Part shown: in pieces, positions 1-11,123 of the stretch
How positions within the stretch are numbered: position 1 is the stretch's first letter
Layout: each line of letters begins with the position of its first letter
Assembly: GCA_032173965.1 (NCBI GenBank)
Contig: CM063290.1
Coordinates: forward strand, 1,550,001-1,614,000
DNA from: Sitta carolinensis
Lineage: Eukaryota > Chordata > Aves > Passeriformes > Sittidae
DNA length: 64,000 nt
Reading direction: 5' to 3'
Program-made: the position numbers and the translations under genes
The notes under the pieces: generated by a model
What the model saw: only the letters and a program-made list of their open reading frames with translations
What the model was told of the DNA's origin: nothing
The model's database searches: none

Positions 1-621
1 ATTTCTCTGGGGTCTGCTGTGTTCTCTGAACATGCAGGCTAACTGTTTAGATACCCATATATATATTTCTTTTAAAAGAGGGAAAAATAACCCCAGAGAA
101 AAGAGCATTCAGCAGGAACCAGGCAGGAATAAAAAGAGCTGCAGCCTCCAGAGGTTTTCCCATTTCCTCCCAGCCCCGAGATCATTTGGCTGAGGCTGTT
201 TGTGAATTATTCATCCCAAGTGGAGCTCTCCCAGATTGAATGTGACCATTTCCCATCTCAGGGCTGCTGTTTTGGTTTGTGTTTCAGCTTTTCCTGGGCT
301 GCCCTTTCCCCCGAGGGGGGGATCTGTCAGTCAGGCACTGACGCAGCTGGGAATGGGAACGGGGAGAGCTGGGAAACCTCGGGAATGGGGCCGTGCTCGG
401 CTTTGGCTTTGGAGCGTGGCCTCCAAGGGAAAAGTGTTTGTTATTGCAGCTCTGGGTTGGGTTTAGGGTCCTGAGCATCCCGATCCCTGGGTCAGGTCAG
501 CAGGAGCATCCCGGGCTGGGTCCCTGCTCGTGGAGGGGAGGGAGGGCACGGGGCTCAATAAAACTGTTCAAAACTTGGGCTTCTGCTGCCTCCCCAAACC
601 TGCTCAGGCTTGGCGGGGTTA
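1..621. other. Intronic or 5' flanking sequence, no gene seen
   Basis: I see no exon, RNA gene or repeat array here. The stretch lies upstream of the first recognised IQCJ exon, so it is either IQCJ intron 1 or 5' flank. The short open frames lack conserved content and good splice context. Confidence 0.5.
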
Positions 622-1290
622 AATGGGACTGGGAAACAGGTCCATGGTGGGAAACCGAGCTGGGAAAACAGATCTGGGATTGGGAAACTGATCTGGGACT
701 GGGAAACAGATCTGGACTGGGAACAGATCTGGGAAACAGATCCAAGGTGGGAAACAGAGCTGGGAAAACAGATCTGGGATGGGAAACGATCCAAGGTGGG
801 AAACAAAGCTGGGAAAACAGATCTGGGATTGGGAAACTGATCTGGGACAGTGGGAAACAGATCTGGGACTGGGAAACAGATCTGGGAAACAGATCCAAGG
901 TGGGAAACAGAGCTGGGAAAACAGATCTGGGACTGGGAAACAGATCCAAGGTGGGAAACAGAGCTGGGAAAGCAGATCTGGGATTGGAAAACTGATCTGG
1001 GATTGGGAAACAGATCCAAGGTGGGAAACAGAGCTGGAAAAACAGATCTGGGACTGGGAAACTGATCTGGGATTGGGAAACAGATCCAGAATTGGGAAAA
1101 CAGATCTGGGATTGGGAAACAAATCTGGGATTGGGAAACAGATCCAGGACTGGCAAAACAGATCCAGAATTGGCAAAACAGATCTGGTATTGGGAAACAG
1201 ATCCAGGATTGGGAAAACTGATCCAGGATTGGGAAACAGATCCAGGATTGGAAACAGATCTGGGATTGGGAAACGGATCCCTGTCAGAGG
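622..1290. repeat. Minisatellite of about 16-18 bp GGGAAACAGATCTGGGA-type units
   Basis: About 670 bases are built from alternating short modules: GGGAAACAGATCTGGGATT, GGGAAACAGATCCAAGGT and GGGAAACAGAGCTGGGAAAA. There are roughly forty modules. The left part mixes the AAGGT and GAGCTGG variants. The right part (from about 1080) becomes a simpler GATCCAGGATTGGGAAACA series. Many units carry AGATCT (BglII) or GGATCC sites. Reading frames cross it freely on both strands because the units lack stops; I regard those as artefacts. Confidence 0.93.
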
Positions 1291-2154
1291 CACTGCCCAG
1301 GGATGTTTAATTTGCAATAGTCCAAACCATCACAACCAATGGTGGCTTTTGCTGTTTTGTTGCCTGTTCAGTCTTCACCCCGGGGTTAATAGAGAGTGAT
1401 GTCGAACACCAGGAGTGATTTATGGAAGGCAGGCAGCTTTTGGCACCCTGGGATGTGGATAAAGTCAACTGCAAATTGTTTTCACATTCTAAATTACTGC
1501 ACCCAGCTCTGGAGGAGGCTGGAAAAAGTGCCAGAGGGAAAGAGTGGGAGAAGGAAAGCTCAGGTGGTTATCTCTGAACTGAGCTGTGCCACAAAAAAAA
1601 TCCAATTTTTAAGCCAAACCTCTGTGCTGAACACCAGGGAATTCATGGAATTCCTGGGAATTACCATGGACGTGGGGATTCCCAGCTCCACACCTGCCAC
1701 ATCAAACTGGTGCCACCCCTGCTGCTGGAACAGCCACTGGTGCAGGCTGGAAATCTCTTAATTAAGAGCCTGGATAGGATTTGATTGCAGAACAAAGATT
1801 CTGGAAGCAGGAGCTGGTGCTCTTCCCACGACTATCTCTGGAATCAAACACCCAAGATGGGAAAGAAAACTTCCCTCTTTGACTCTGTGTAATTTTTTTT
1901 TTTTTTTTTTTTTTTTTGTAGCTCTGATATTCCCTTTCCAATTTGTGCTGGATTTTCAATAAAATACTTTTATCATTATTCCAGTTTCTTTGTCATTATT
2001 ATGGATTTCTAAGTTAAAAATCTCACAGGTGGCACTTGAGGGATTGGTTTTGTTTCGGGGTTGACTCAAAATTTGGTTTGTCTTGAGGCTGAGAGGCAAT
2101 CTCCAGGGGCTTCCCATAAAAATAATGATTTTTTTTTTTCCCCTCTCCTTGCAG
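1291..2154 (+). other. IQCJ intron 1 (3' part)
   Basis: This non-coding sequence leads to the acceptor of the first recognised IQCJ exon. A T25 run lies at 1893-1917. A T10-C4 polypyrimidine tract at about 2130-2150 ends in CTCCTTGCAG at 2154, a strong 3' splice site. Nothing else was recognised. Confidence 0.6.
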
Positions 2155-2219
2155 GAAGAACTCAGGAGGCTCCAGCACACCCTGGAACAGGTCAATGATG
2201 GCAAAGACTCGCTCCAAAG
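2155..2219 (+). CDS. IQCJ-SCHIP1: IQCJ(-SCHIP1) coding exon 2
   Basis: This 65-nt exon encodes EELRRLQHTLEQVNDGKDSLQ plus two bases (AG) of a split codon. It matches from memory the N-terminus of mammalian IQCJ, which has EELKRLQ and then EQVNDGK. The acceptor is CCTTGCAG with a long pyrimidine tract. The donor is CAAAG/GTAAAT. The mammalian protein starts a few residues earlier (Met-Arg-Leu), so the start codon must sit on an upstream exon; I could not locate it. The segment is charged and probably helical. Its role in the scaffold is not known to me. The split AG codon joins to the C at 3042 to make Ser, where mammals have Asn, which supports the splice call. Confidence 0.88.
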
Positions 2220-3041
2220 GTAAATAAATGTGCCTTTTTCAAAACCTCTCACCCATGAGAAAAGAAACAGATTTTCCAAGGTGTGAAATCTTTGCTGAGG
2301 GATCCTCTTTGTCACAGACAATATCCCGAATTTTGCCTTTTTCCCATCAACAATCCCTATTTTTAGTTACAAGAGGACAATTTCTGACAACTGAGATATC
2401 ACTGAGAGCCCAGTAAAGTCTCACAATAACTCCACAGGCTGGGGTCTGATCTCCCAAATGTCCCTGCCAAGAGCTGGGAATTCCATCCACGCTGCTTCTC
2501 CCACCCAAGGCAGTGTTGCCAGCTGCTGGATTTGGCTATTCCAGCATTTTCAAATTGCTTTCCTCAAGCCATCAGTTCCCAGCAGCATCTCCTCGGCCAT
2601 CACTCATTACAGAGAATTTATTCTTCACCCCCCACGTGGTTTTTGCTGCTGTGACTCATTTGCTGCCAGCATTCCATTGTTCCTCTCCATCTCCCTCTCC
2701 AGCTTTTCCAGCGTGGGGATGGATGTTAATTTAGCAGGAATATCTGTTAGATGTGCCAGGTTGGTTTTTTTAATTTATTTACAGCAGCTCTTCTGCTGGC
2801 TGTGCCTGTCCCTGGAGCTGTGGCAGCTGGGAGGTTCAAAACAGGGATTCAGACAGGTTCCCACTGGAAAACTGGATCCAAATTCCCATTTTTTTTTGTT
2901 GGGAGCTGGACACAGAGGTCCAGATAACTTCCTCCAAAGACAGCAACACCTCCTGATCAGCAGCTCTTGTTTGCTCTTGTCCAGATTATGGAATTAATTC
3001 ACAGGGGAATCGTTAAACTCATTTCCTTTTCTTTCCTGTAG
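2220..3041 (+). other. IQCJ intron 2
   Basis: This is an 822-bp intron from GTAAAT to TTTCCTGTAG. I see no repeat array, CR1 copy or RNA gene. The open frame at 2458-2997 has no conserved content and crosses plain intronic sequence. Confidence 0.75.
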
Positions 3042-3122
3042 CCATCAGCTCACCATGGATGAAGAAAATAATATCCAGGAATATCCTATCAACCTCCAGC
3101 CCGTGGAATCCACAGTGAAAAT
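3042..3122 (+). CDS. IQCJ-SCHIP1: IQCJ(-SCHIP1) coding exon 3
   Basis: This 81-nt exon has an acceptor TTTCCTGTAG and a donor AAAAT/GTGAGT. With the AG carried from the previous exon it reads SHQLTMDEENNIQEYPINLQ, then PVESTVK and the first two bases (AT) of an Ile codon. Mammalian IQCJ, as I recall it, has HQLAMD, ENNI, YP and NLQP at the same places, so exon order, phase and sequence all agree. Several positions differ from mammals: Thr for Ala, Glu-Glu for Asp-Ala and Thr-Val for Lys-Val. This seems a lot for an exon this short. It leads directly into the IQ motif encoded by the next exon. Confidence 0.92.
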
Positions 3123-3275
3123 GTGAGTAAGGAAAAGTGCCTTGGAATGCAGCTGAGGGTGTCCAGTTCTGAGCTGCAGGATCCACCCTGGAGCCAGCCT
3201 GGATTTCTGTGTGGCTGGATAAAAGAGCTCCCAGTTGGCAAAATAATTAAGTTCTCTATGTTTAAGCATGTGGAG

Positions 3276-3305
3276 CTGAGAAAATTGGGATCGTTCAGCC
3301 TGGGG

Positions 3306-3354
<49 letters not shown>

Positions 3355-3690
3355 GGCTCTAAATTGTGGCTTTCCAGTGCCTGAAGGGGCTCCAGGAGAG
3401 CTGGGGAGGGATTGGGGATGGGGGGACAGGACACAAGGAATGGCTCTGGCAGGGCTGGGTGGGATTTGGGAATTGGGAATTGCTCCCTGGGAGGGTGGGG
3501 AGGAGCTGGGATGGAGTTCCCAGGGATTTGTGGGTCCCTGGAATGCCCAAGGACAGGATCGGAGCAGCCTGGGATGGTGGGAGGTGTCCCCACGGCAGGG
3601 GTGGGATGGGATGGGATGGGAGGGATTGACATTCCCCTCCCACCCCACCCACCCTGGGATGGATCCCAGAATCCCAGAGATTCCCTTTGA
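3276..3690 (+). mobile_element. CR1 LINE 3' fragment with internal A44 tract
   Basis: The passerine CR1 3' end is recognisable in order: GTTCAGCCTGGGGA, GGGGCTCCAGGAGAGCTGGG, TGGAATGCCCAAGGACAGG, then CAGCCTGGGATGGTGGGAGG and TGTCCCCACGGCAGGGG. Inside it, at 3306-3349, is an uninterrupted run of 44 A between the CCTGGGG and AGAAGGCTC landmarks, which are nearly adjacent in other CR1 copies. The run is therefore an expansion within the element, not a tail. The family is a non-LTR retrotransposon; this copy is truncated and dead. Confidence 0.85.
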
Positions 3691-4617
3691 AGCCACTTTC
3701 TAACCGGGGTTACCCGGTTAAACTGCCGTGTTGCCCGGGTTTTGTCCCTTCCCCCGTGTCCCTGAGGAGGATTTGGGATCTGCTGGAGTTTCCCAGAGGA
3801 GGGCAGGGCAGTTCGGAGCCTTTCCCACGGTGATGTTCCCATTCACCGGGGCTGTCCCCGGGCAGGAGCAGCCCTGGAAGTGCCGAATTCCTGCTCTGAG
3901 TGGGTGGGCAGCCCGGCCCCGTGGCTCGGGAGAAGCGGGATTTCCTCGGGAGCTGCTCCGGAGCTCCCAGTGCCCCCGGCCGGGAATCGCGGGATGGTTC
4001 GGGGTGGGAGGGACCCGGAGAGAGCTTTTGGTCCAGCCCTGAGCAGCGATGGCTTCAGCTAGGGCGGCTCCTCGGCCTGATCTGGGGAGGTTTTGGGATG
4101 AGGCATCTCCCACCTCGCCAACCTCAGGGGGAAAAATCCTTGCTCATATCCTAAATCAACCCTCTCTTCGAATTACAGAATAATTTTAATTTTTTTCCCC
4201 TGGGGTCAGTTATTCTAAAAGCCTTGGGTTTGAATATTTAAAACTTCCCAGGCATTTATCAGAGTCCAGGATTCCTTTTGGAGCCTCTCCCAGCACGGAT
4301 CCTCCAGCCCTGGTGCAGCAAACGCTGCCTCACTTACGGGCCGTTCAAAGATTAATGCATATTAAAATATTAAAGGGACGAGAAGTTTCAAATTAAAACC
4401 CGGTGTCTTTTGAGCTTTTAGTCATGCAAATAAAAGCCAGATAAAAGAATCGATTTCCAGGGAGCTTTCTAGGAGGGTAATAGGACTTAAGGTCAGTCTA
4501 TTCTCTGGATTTAAAACGGAAATAGATGTAAATATAAATAGATAAATATAAATAGTAAATACTGCTCGTGAATAAACCCCTAATTGCTTAAAAATCCTAC
4601 ACGGAGCTAATCCTACA
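3691..4617. other. Intron 3 mid-portion, no gene seen
   Basis: The first part is GC-rich (about 3720-4060, with GCCGGGAATCGCGGGATGG). The second is AT-rich with TAAT-type motifs and an octamer at about 4424. No exon, repeat or RNA gene could be supported. Confidence 0.5.
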
Positions 4618-5045
4618 GAGGAGCTGTGGATGCTGGAATTGTTCCAGGCCAGGTTGGATGGGGTTTGGAGAAACTTGGGATGGTGGAAATTGTCCCTGCC
4701 CATGGCAGAGGATGGAATGAGATAACGTTTCCCAACCAAAACAATTCTGGGATTCCATAATTCCATGCTACTGCTCTGGGTCTCAAATTCCAGTTGTATT
4801 TGAATTATGATCTGAAATGTGGTATCAAAATAAGATGTGGAAGGTTGTTCATTCCTTTCAATGGACAAATGGATATTTTTATTTTGATTGCGGGATGTAG
4901 GAGAAATTCCTGCATGGCCTCAGCTGAAATCACTTCCGTAGCTTTTGGGATTGGGTTGGACTCTGAGCAACGTGGTGGAAGTTTGGAACCAGAGGATCTT
5001 TAAGGTCCTTCCCAACCCGACCCGCTCCAGAATTCCCTGATTCTC
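4618..5045 (+). mobile_element. Two degenerate CR1 LINE 3' fragments
   Basis: The first fragment (about 4618-4770) has GTTCCAGGCCAGGTTGGATG, TTGTCCCTGCCCATGGCAG and a GATTCCATAATTCC tail. The second (about 4945-5045) has ATCTTTAAGGTCCTTCCCAA then AATTCCCTGATTCT. Both read on the + strand and lack any coding part. The 150 bases between them show nothing recognisable. Confidence 0.72.
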
Positions 5046-5194
5046 CTTAACAAACATCCCGAATCACCCCAGTGACACCTTGTACAGACCCTCCCCAGGC
5101 ACGTGAGCTTCTCCAGGTGGGAAAACCGAAGGCAGGAGCCCCCAAGCCCAAGGTTTGGTGGCGGGATGTGGACTGGAACCCTTTGTCCCCTCAG

Positions 5195-5384
5195 CATCCA
5201 GCGAGCATGGCCGGAGCACCGGGAGCTGTCCCCATCCTTGGAGCTGCGGGACAAGCACGGCTCCACCCCAACGTCCCCAACATCCCCGAGGTCCCCAAGG
5301 TCCCCAGGGTCCCCAAGGTCACCAGCCTCGGGCAAGATGAGCAGATCCATCAGCATGAACACCTTCTCCGACAGCAGCACCCCC
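5195..5384 (+). CDS. IQCJ-SCHIP1: IQCJ(-SCHIP1) exon 4: degenerate IQ motif and SP-rich linker
   Basis: This 190-nt exon has an acceptor GTCCCCTCAG and a donor ACCCCC/GTGAGT. The first base completes the Ile carried from exon 3; 63 codons follow and it ends in phase 0. It begins IQRAW, as in mammalian IQCJ, and ends SISMNTFSDSSTP, where I recall mammals having SVSMNTFSDSSTP, so the assignment is firm. The IQ motif is the calmodulin-binding part of the family (IQxxxRxxxxR), but here the first Arg position is Pro and the second is Leu. The middle is a Ser-Pro repeat (TPTSPTSPRSPRSPGSPRSP) built on a 9-bp DNA unit; mammals have a shorter unrelated linker there. The six SP and one TP dipeptides are possible proline-directed kinase sites (inference). 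It joins in frame to the exon at 35639. Confidence 0.93.
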
Positions 5385-5559
5385 GTGAGTCCATCCGCAA
5401 TTCCTCCTTTGCCGCTTTTCCTTCTGGGATTTGGGAGAGGGGAAAGCTCCCCTGTGGGGTCGCTGGGGGTTCAGACCCGCAGTGTCTGAGTTTCTAAAGC
5501 TCTGCTTTCCTGCTGGTTTTGGGTTGCTGAAATTCCCTTCCCAGGGAAAGAACAAAACA

Positions 5560-5790
5560 TCAGGGTTGGCTTTATGACGGTGTTCGTGTTCATTCTTTTC
5601 TGAGGGAGGGATTTTCTTTCGATGAGCAATGTGGGTGAAGAATTTTGTCTCTCGTTCACCAATCACAGCAGGCTGTGGAAAATCGTATATAAGGGAGCGA
5701 GTTCTGGAAATAAAGATTCTCCTTCGCGCAGCCTTTGAAGGAATTTCACAGGAAAATGCCGTGTGTGTTATCACAACAGGGTTGATAAAG
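5560..5790 (+). mobile_element. Possible solo LTR (compact promoter plus polyadenylation signal)
   Basis: Within about 70 bases there is a CCAAT-type box (CACCAATCACAG at about 5658), a TATA box (CGTATATAAGGG at about 5685) and a poly(A) signal (GGAAATAAAGATTC at about 5707). A TATA box followed within about 30 bases by AATAAA is typical of avian endogenous retroviral LTRs with a short R region. I see no internal retroviral coding sequence and could not define the termini or target-site duplication. The alternative is a cryptic promoter with an unrelated AATAAA. Confidence 0.45.
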
Positions 5791-7258
5791 GGTTAAAAAA
5801 GGGATTTTTTTTAGGTGTCTCGAGTGACCACGGGGCAGAGGTTGCTCTTGTAGGCTCATCAGATGTGTGACTGCGGATGTCAGAGCTGGATTTCGGCAGA
5901 TTTTGGAGTTGTTCTTGCTGGAAAAAAGGGGCTTCCGAGTGGTCTCGTGTGCTGTGTGTTTAGGATATTGTGATCCCAAAAAACCCTCAATTCCTGGTGC
6001 TTTTCATGCAAAGAAATTTGGTTTCCTGGTTGGTTTTTTTGTTTTGTTGGTTGATTTTAATATTTGTTAAAAGAGACTTTGAGAAGTTGATGTAAGGGGT
6101 CAAAATTAAATTTGATTTTGGAACAAATATTCCTCCTTGATCAGTGGCTGGAGGCTGTTTCTCTTTTTTAAGGTGACCCTAAATAAACCCAAATACAGAT
6201 CCCATTTTTGGAATACAAACAGCTCTGTGACTGCCTCTGAATTGGGATTTTTAGGTCAATAAATAAATAAATCCAGAGTCTGGAAATGTTGCTTTCAGCT
6301 TTGTGACAGAAGAGAAGATTTGAGTGTATTACAGGTTGCAGCACATGGAATAATTTCAGGAATAATTCCGGAATTCCAGGAATTTCCTGGTGTGTGGTGC
6401 AGGAAGTGTCCCCCTGCTCTCAGGAGGGAACAGTTTGGTTGGATCCTCACTGTTGGTGGCTGTTGCCACTCACAGGACAGCATTTGGTGGCTTCTGAATC
6501 CCTACAAAAATCTGGGAAGTGTTGGTGGTGTTCTCCATGCTGAATAAATTTAATTCTGCCTTGAGTTGCGAAGTTGGAGATTTTAATCTCATAAAGCCTA
6601 AGGCACTGATCAAACAGAGCATTTCTGCACTAAAAACCCTGATCATGGGATTTGGGGGATAATTTGAGTCTTTCCAGTGTTGATCCAGGCCTGAAGTGAG
6701 CAGGTTTATTCTGGGACATGGTGCTTGACAGAACTTGATAAAACATTCCTGACTTATTTTACTAAATAAATAAATAAATAAAAAGCACTGCTTCATTTTT
6801 CGCTGGGAGCTGGAGGCTGAAGTGAGTTGGGATATGGGGTCGGACACTGATGTTTCGCGGATTAAAGGGGTTTGGTTCCTTTAATTAGAGGAAGAAATGA
6901 GGATATCAATGTTTCTCTGCCGCTGGAATCTGCTTCCACCAGAGGTCCCTCGTACCCTGCGCAGGGACGCTCCCGGTGCTCCGGAGCTTCTCCAGCCCCG
7001 ATCCCGTTTGGAAAATGATATTTTGGGATGGCTGGGAGTGCAGCGAGGGCAGCTGGGGGCTCGGTGTTGGTGGGGGGAAGGCGACCGAGGGGTTCTGGGG
7101 TAGAACAGGGGGGTCCCCGTGGAGACAACTGACGGCACGGCGGGAATGTCAGAGGGATGAGATGGGAATTTTTTTTTTTGGCTGCTGCTTTGCAGCAAGG
7201 AAAGGTTTGTGTGTGTGTAGCACGAACAGATTTGAACCGTTGGAAAAGATCTGGAAAA

Positions 7259-7735
7259 GATCACTGAACAGATTATGGGATGAGGAGCACACGGGCTGGA
7301 GCTGTGTTGTCTTCACTTGCTTTTGTTTTCCTTTTAGTTTTGCGAAAAAGAAATTAGAAGATAGGCGTGTAACAGATTTGAAATAATGTTTTTCCTTGTA
7401 AATGTTTTATTTTGGTTGCTGTGTAGAAAAGGGCCAAAATTTCCCTTCCTAGATGGGTTTCTGCATTTTTTCTTTCCTCCAAAATCACGGAATGGTTTGG
7501 GTTGGAAAGGACCTTCAAGCTCATCTTGTCCCTGCCCCAGGCTGCTCCAAGCCCTGTCCAACCTTGGGAATTTCCAGGAATCCAGGAGTTTCTCTGGGAA
7601 TCCCAGCCCCTCCCCACCCTTAGAGGGAGGAATTCCTTCCAATATCCCATCTAAATTTCCACTCCTTCAGCCTGAAGCCACTCCCGTTCCCAGTGAATTC
7701 TCTCCCCATCTTCCTTGCGTCCCCACTCAGGTTGT
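7259..7735 (-). mobile_element. CR1 LINE 3' fragment (minus strand) with duplicated 3' flank
   Basis: Reading the minus strand, CR1 landmarks run from about 7735 to 7487 and end at AACCCAAACCATTCCGTGA. The next 228 bases on that strand (7486-7259) are not CR1, but they recur almost unchanged behind the CR1 copy at 32249-32634 in the opposite orientation. I estimate by eye about 94% identity over some 390 bases. CR1 and flank therefore moved together. Confidence 0.82.
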
Positions 7736-8734
7736 GGAAGGAGCTCTGAGCTCTGCACTCAACTCCCTCTCCTCCAGCCTGAACCACTCCAACTTTCCAC
7801 CCGTCTCCATAGGGGAAGATCTCCCCTTACCAACTCCACGACCTCCTCTGGATTTGTTCCAACACTTCCACTCCTTCCTGCCGCGGTTTTGGGGCACTCC
7901 GGGAGGAGGTGCCAGCCTTTATCTCTAGCTGAGAGCTGGAGAGCAGGAGGCTAACGCGGGTGGGAATACTGGGTTAGACACTGATATTCCGTGGATTCCA
8001 GGGGTTTGGAGCCCTTGGAGGATGGAAGGAGGGGATGGCTCAGCACCGCGGACAGCGGCGGGCTGCGCTCGCTCCTCGCTGCGCTTTAACGGGGTGTCAC
8101 CCCAACCCTGCCACTCCTGAGCTCCCAGCCTGGAAAAGAACCTCAAAAATCATTGGGATGCTCATCAATCAATTGCTCATCAAGAGAGCAATCTCGTTGA
8201 GAATGGCACGAACTGATTTTGTAAAATTCCCATTTTTCTGCTTCTTGGCCAACTTTCTAGCAAGAAGTTTTATTTTAGAGGTGCAGCCACCCAAACCCTG
8301 CTTTTCCAATCAGGAATGGTTTTCTCCCCGACCCTTCTCCATCGGTTGATGCCACAGAAATATCCAGTGGGGAATACAGCCAGGATTGAACTCTCCTGCC
8401 CCAACCCTCAGCTTGTTTGCCTTTCCTGCCTCATGTGGTACCTTCAAAGCTGGGACTTCCCTCAGTGATTTATCAAAGTTTGGTTCTAAAATAGAACAAA
8501 ACCTCTCTGTAGCCTTTGTGTGTTCCCAGGTTTCCCAGGAAAATCCCATTTTCCCACTGGTGTCCGTGACATTCCCAGGTGTGTTCTGCTCCTGCAGGAG
8601 CTCTGGGAAGGGGAGGGAGAGGGAAAATCAATGTATGGGAGGCATGAATCCCTTCCAGGGTGTTAATATGGGGAACGTTCCCTCTTTCCCGGGAGCCTGA
8701 ATTCCCAAATCCAGCAGCAGCAGAGAGGGAACCA

Positions 8735-8890
8735 GCTGATAAATATTTACAATGTGATTTCTATATAATGTAAAAATGCAAATCCTTGCTCTTGAGCAGC
8801 GTGGATGGAAACATAATTAAAGATGAGGGAGACAAATCCAAAGAGATGAAAAGGCCTTAATTAGAAATCAAATATTTGATGGGTTGGGGA
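8735..8890. other. AT-rich block, possible conserved non-coding element
   Basis: This is unique, non-repetitive sequence with several homeodomain-like motifs: AACATAATTAAAGATG, CCTTAATTAGAAATC and ATGCAAAT. It stands out from the CR1 and minisatellite background. Conservation cannot be judged from one sequence. Confidence 0.25.
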
Positions 8891-9639
8891 GAAACATTAA
8901 CGCTGATGTGGCTGTCAGATAACACTTGGAATGAAGGGAACATGGAAAAGAAATGTTGTTTTCAATCCCTCCCGTTGGCTTTGGGTAATCTCAGCTCTAA
9001 ATGTGAGCAGGGAATTCACAGTGCTGCTGGCCTAACATGGAATTTATCTTTTAAATGGGTTTTTATGGAGAAATAGTTGTTGAGTTTATTTGTGTAGATA
9101 ATGATTATCCAAGTTTAAATCCCTTACAGATATTATCCCATGGGATTTTAACTGCTGGGATACAAAAGGACCCTCTTGATCCTTTCAGAACAGCAAGGAT
9201 TTCTTCTTTTTTTATGTTGTGTGCTCTGAAGGTCGGGTATTGATGTGATTATTGATGTCAATTTGAGTCCCTGTGGTTTAGCAGCAGCAAAATCAATCCA
9301 GAAATGATCTCAGCTGATGATAAAACCACGGAGGAGACATTTCTGGTGATGTTTCTGGGGCAATATTGGGCAGCCTGAGACACCTGAGAACAGGTTTGTT
9401 GAGTTCTGGGGTGCCTTTGAGTCTGTGAAGGTTCACACTGAGAGGGCTCTGGTGGGTATTGATCAAAACCAGTTTGATTTATGTCCCACTTCAGGAAATC
9501 GGGCCAAATCCTTTATAAATCCTTCCTAAGCTAATTCTATCTACAATATCTCATTTCTTCCCACAGCAGGGGAATTCCACTGCCTGCCTTTTACAAAGCC
9601 AGGCCCCCAAAAATGAAAACAACATTAACGAAGGCTTCA

Positions 9640-9918
9640 ATGCTTAATTAAGCAGAGGGGGTGCAGAGCAGATTTGCAAAAAGTTCTTGGGGAATTTTCT
9701 TGGGGAACTCCAGAATTTCCTTTGTCTGAGGAACTTCCAGAGGGCAGGGAGAGATGGGATTTTGGGCTGGAATTCCCAGAGCAGCTGGGGCTGCCCCTGG
9801 ATCCCTGGAGTGCCCAAGGCCAGGTGGGACATTGGGGTTTGGAGCACCTGGGATGGTGGGAGGTGGGGTGACCTTTGAGGTCTCTTCCAACCCCAACCCA
9901 TTCCAGGATTCCCTGCTC
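9640..9918 (+). mobile_element. CR1 LINE 3' fragment
   Basis: Landmarks in order are GATTTGCAAAAAGTTCTTGG (weak), CAGAGGGCAGGGAGAGATGG, CAGAGCAGCTGGGGCTGCCC, CTGGAGTGCCCAAGGCCAGG, CACCTGGGATGGTGGGAGGT and CTTCCAACCCCAACCCATTC. It is truncated, on the + strand. Confidence 0.82.
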
Positions 9919-11123
9919 TGTGAGCAGCCAGCTTTGCTGATGGCATTTGCCATCCTTGGGAATGATGGTAATGGCCTGTTTCTTTAGGCTGGGGAAAAAA
10001 ATCCCATCTTTTCCTGCTGTTTAGGATGAGCAGCTAAAATATCCTAAAATGTGTAGGGTTTGCAATGAGACCCTCTGGGGTCACAGCTTTGGGTGTTGGT
10101 GGTTTCAGAGCTGGGCACGGCTGAGGAGAGCACACCAATAATTCCTAGGAATTGTTGGGAATTCCAGGGTTTGGCAAATCCAGAGAACTTTTGTTGTCAC
10201 CTTTCCCAAGAGCTGCTGATGACAGAGTTCAATCCAGCCAAACCCTGGGAATGGATTTGGAATGGGAAGGACAGAGTGGGAATAGTGGTGGAATTTTTTC
10301 ACACTGGGACATTTCCAACCACGGGTTTCCCCCAAGGAATTATCTTCACTGGTTGGAATGAATTCTATTTTCATGGGACCAAAAAAGAGGGGAAAATGTA
10401 AGAAATTTAAGTAATGGATGATAAAGTCATGATTACAGCAGGAGGAATTAGGTGTATAAAATATATTTAATAGAAATTTACTGGGATGGAGGGAAAATCC
10501 AATGGAAATTGCCCCATCCTGAGCCATGAAATAAATTATTTTAGTGGCTCTTTCACCACTGAAATGTGGCAGCAGCACTTTAATGGGTTCTATTACAGAA
10601 CAGTGGAGCTTCCCAAACATACCCAGATTATCTCCTCCCAAAGGGCAGAGTATTGATTTCTGCTCATGAAATGGATTTTCTGAGTAAATACACCAGAAAT
10701 GTACATTTTTGTGGGAATAAATGTGATTTGAGCTATTTCACTGCTTGGAATTTAAGCAAATAATAATCATTTTTCTGGTTTTGGGGAGATTCTGCCTCTG
10801 TTTCAGTAACTCTATTTTTGGAGGCAATTTTCCACCTGTGAAATGACTTCTTAGGGTCAGCCAAAGGTCGTTAGGAAGACATAAATGACATTTTAGGGAA
10901 GCATTTAAGGAAAAAGCTGTATTTTCTTTGGGAATTTTTTCAAGGGAGTGAAAATTTCACACTGGGGGTAAAAAAAGCCAATTTAATTTTAACAAAGATC
11001 CCAAAGTGAGCAGCAGGGAGGTGCCCTGGTGGTGCTGGTTCAGCCCCTCCTGGAGCTGAGCCCAACCACGGGTGAGGATTTTGGGAGGAAGGGTGGGAAG
11101 CTTTGCTCTCAATGAACATCTCC

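Larger units (their letters stand above)
3123..5194 (+). other. IQCJ intron 3
   Basis: This 2.07-kb intron carries three CR1 fragments (annotated separately). A GC-rich patch lies at about 3720-4060 in which I see no exon. An AT-rich stretch at 4140-4617 includes GTCATGCAAATAAAAG, which contains a POU/octamer motif (ATGCAAAT at about 4424). It ends in TTTGTCCCCTCAG at 5194. Confidence 0.7.

Noticed and set aside
1..2154. Search for the IQCJ start exon (Met-Arg-Leu before EELRRLQ)
   Set aside because: Too short to identify by eye; many ATG plus donor combinations occur and none is distinctive.
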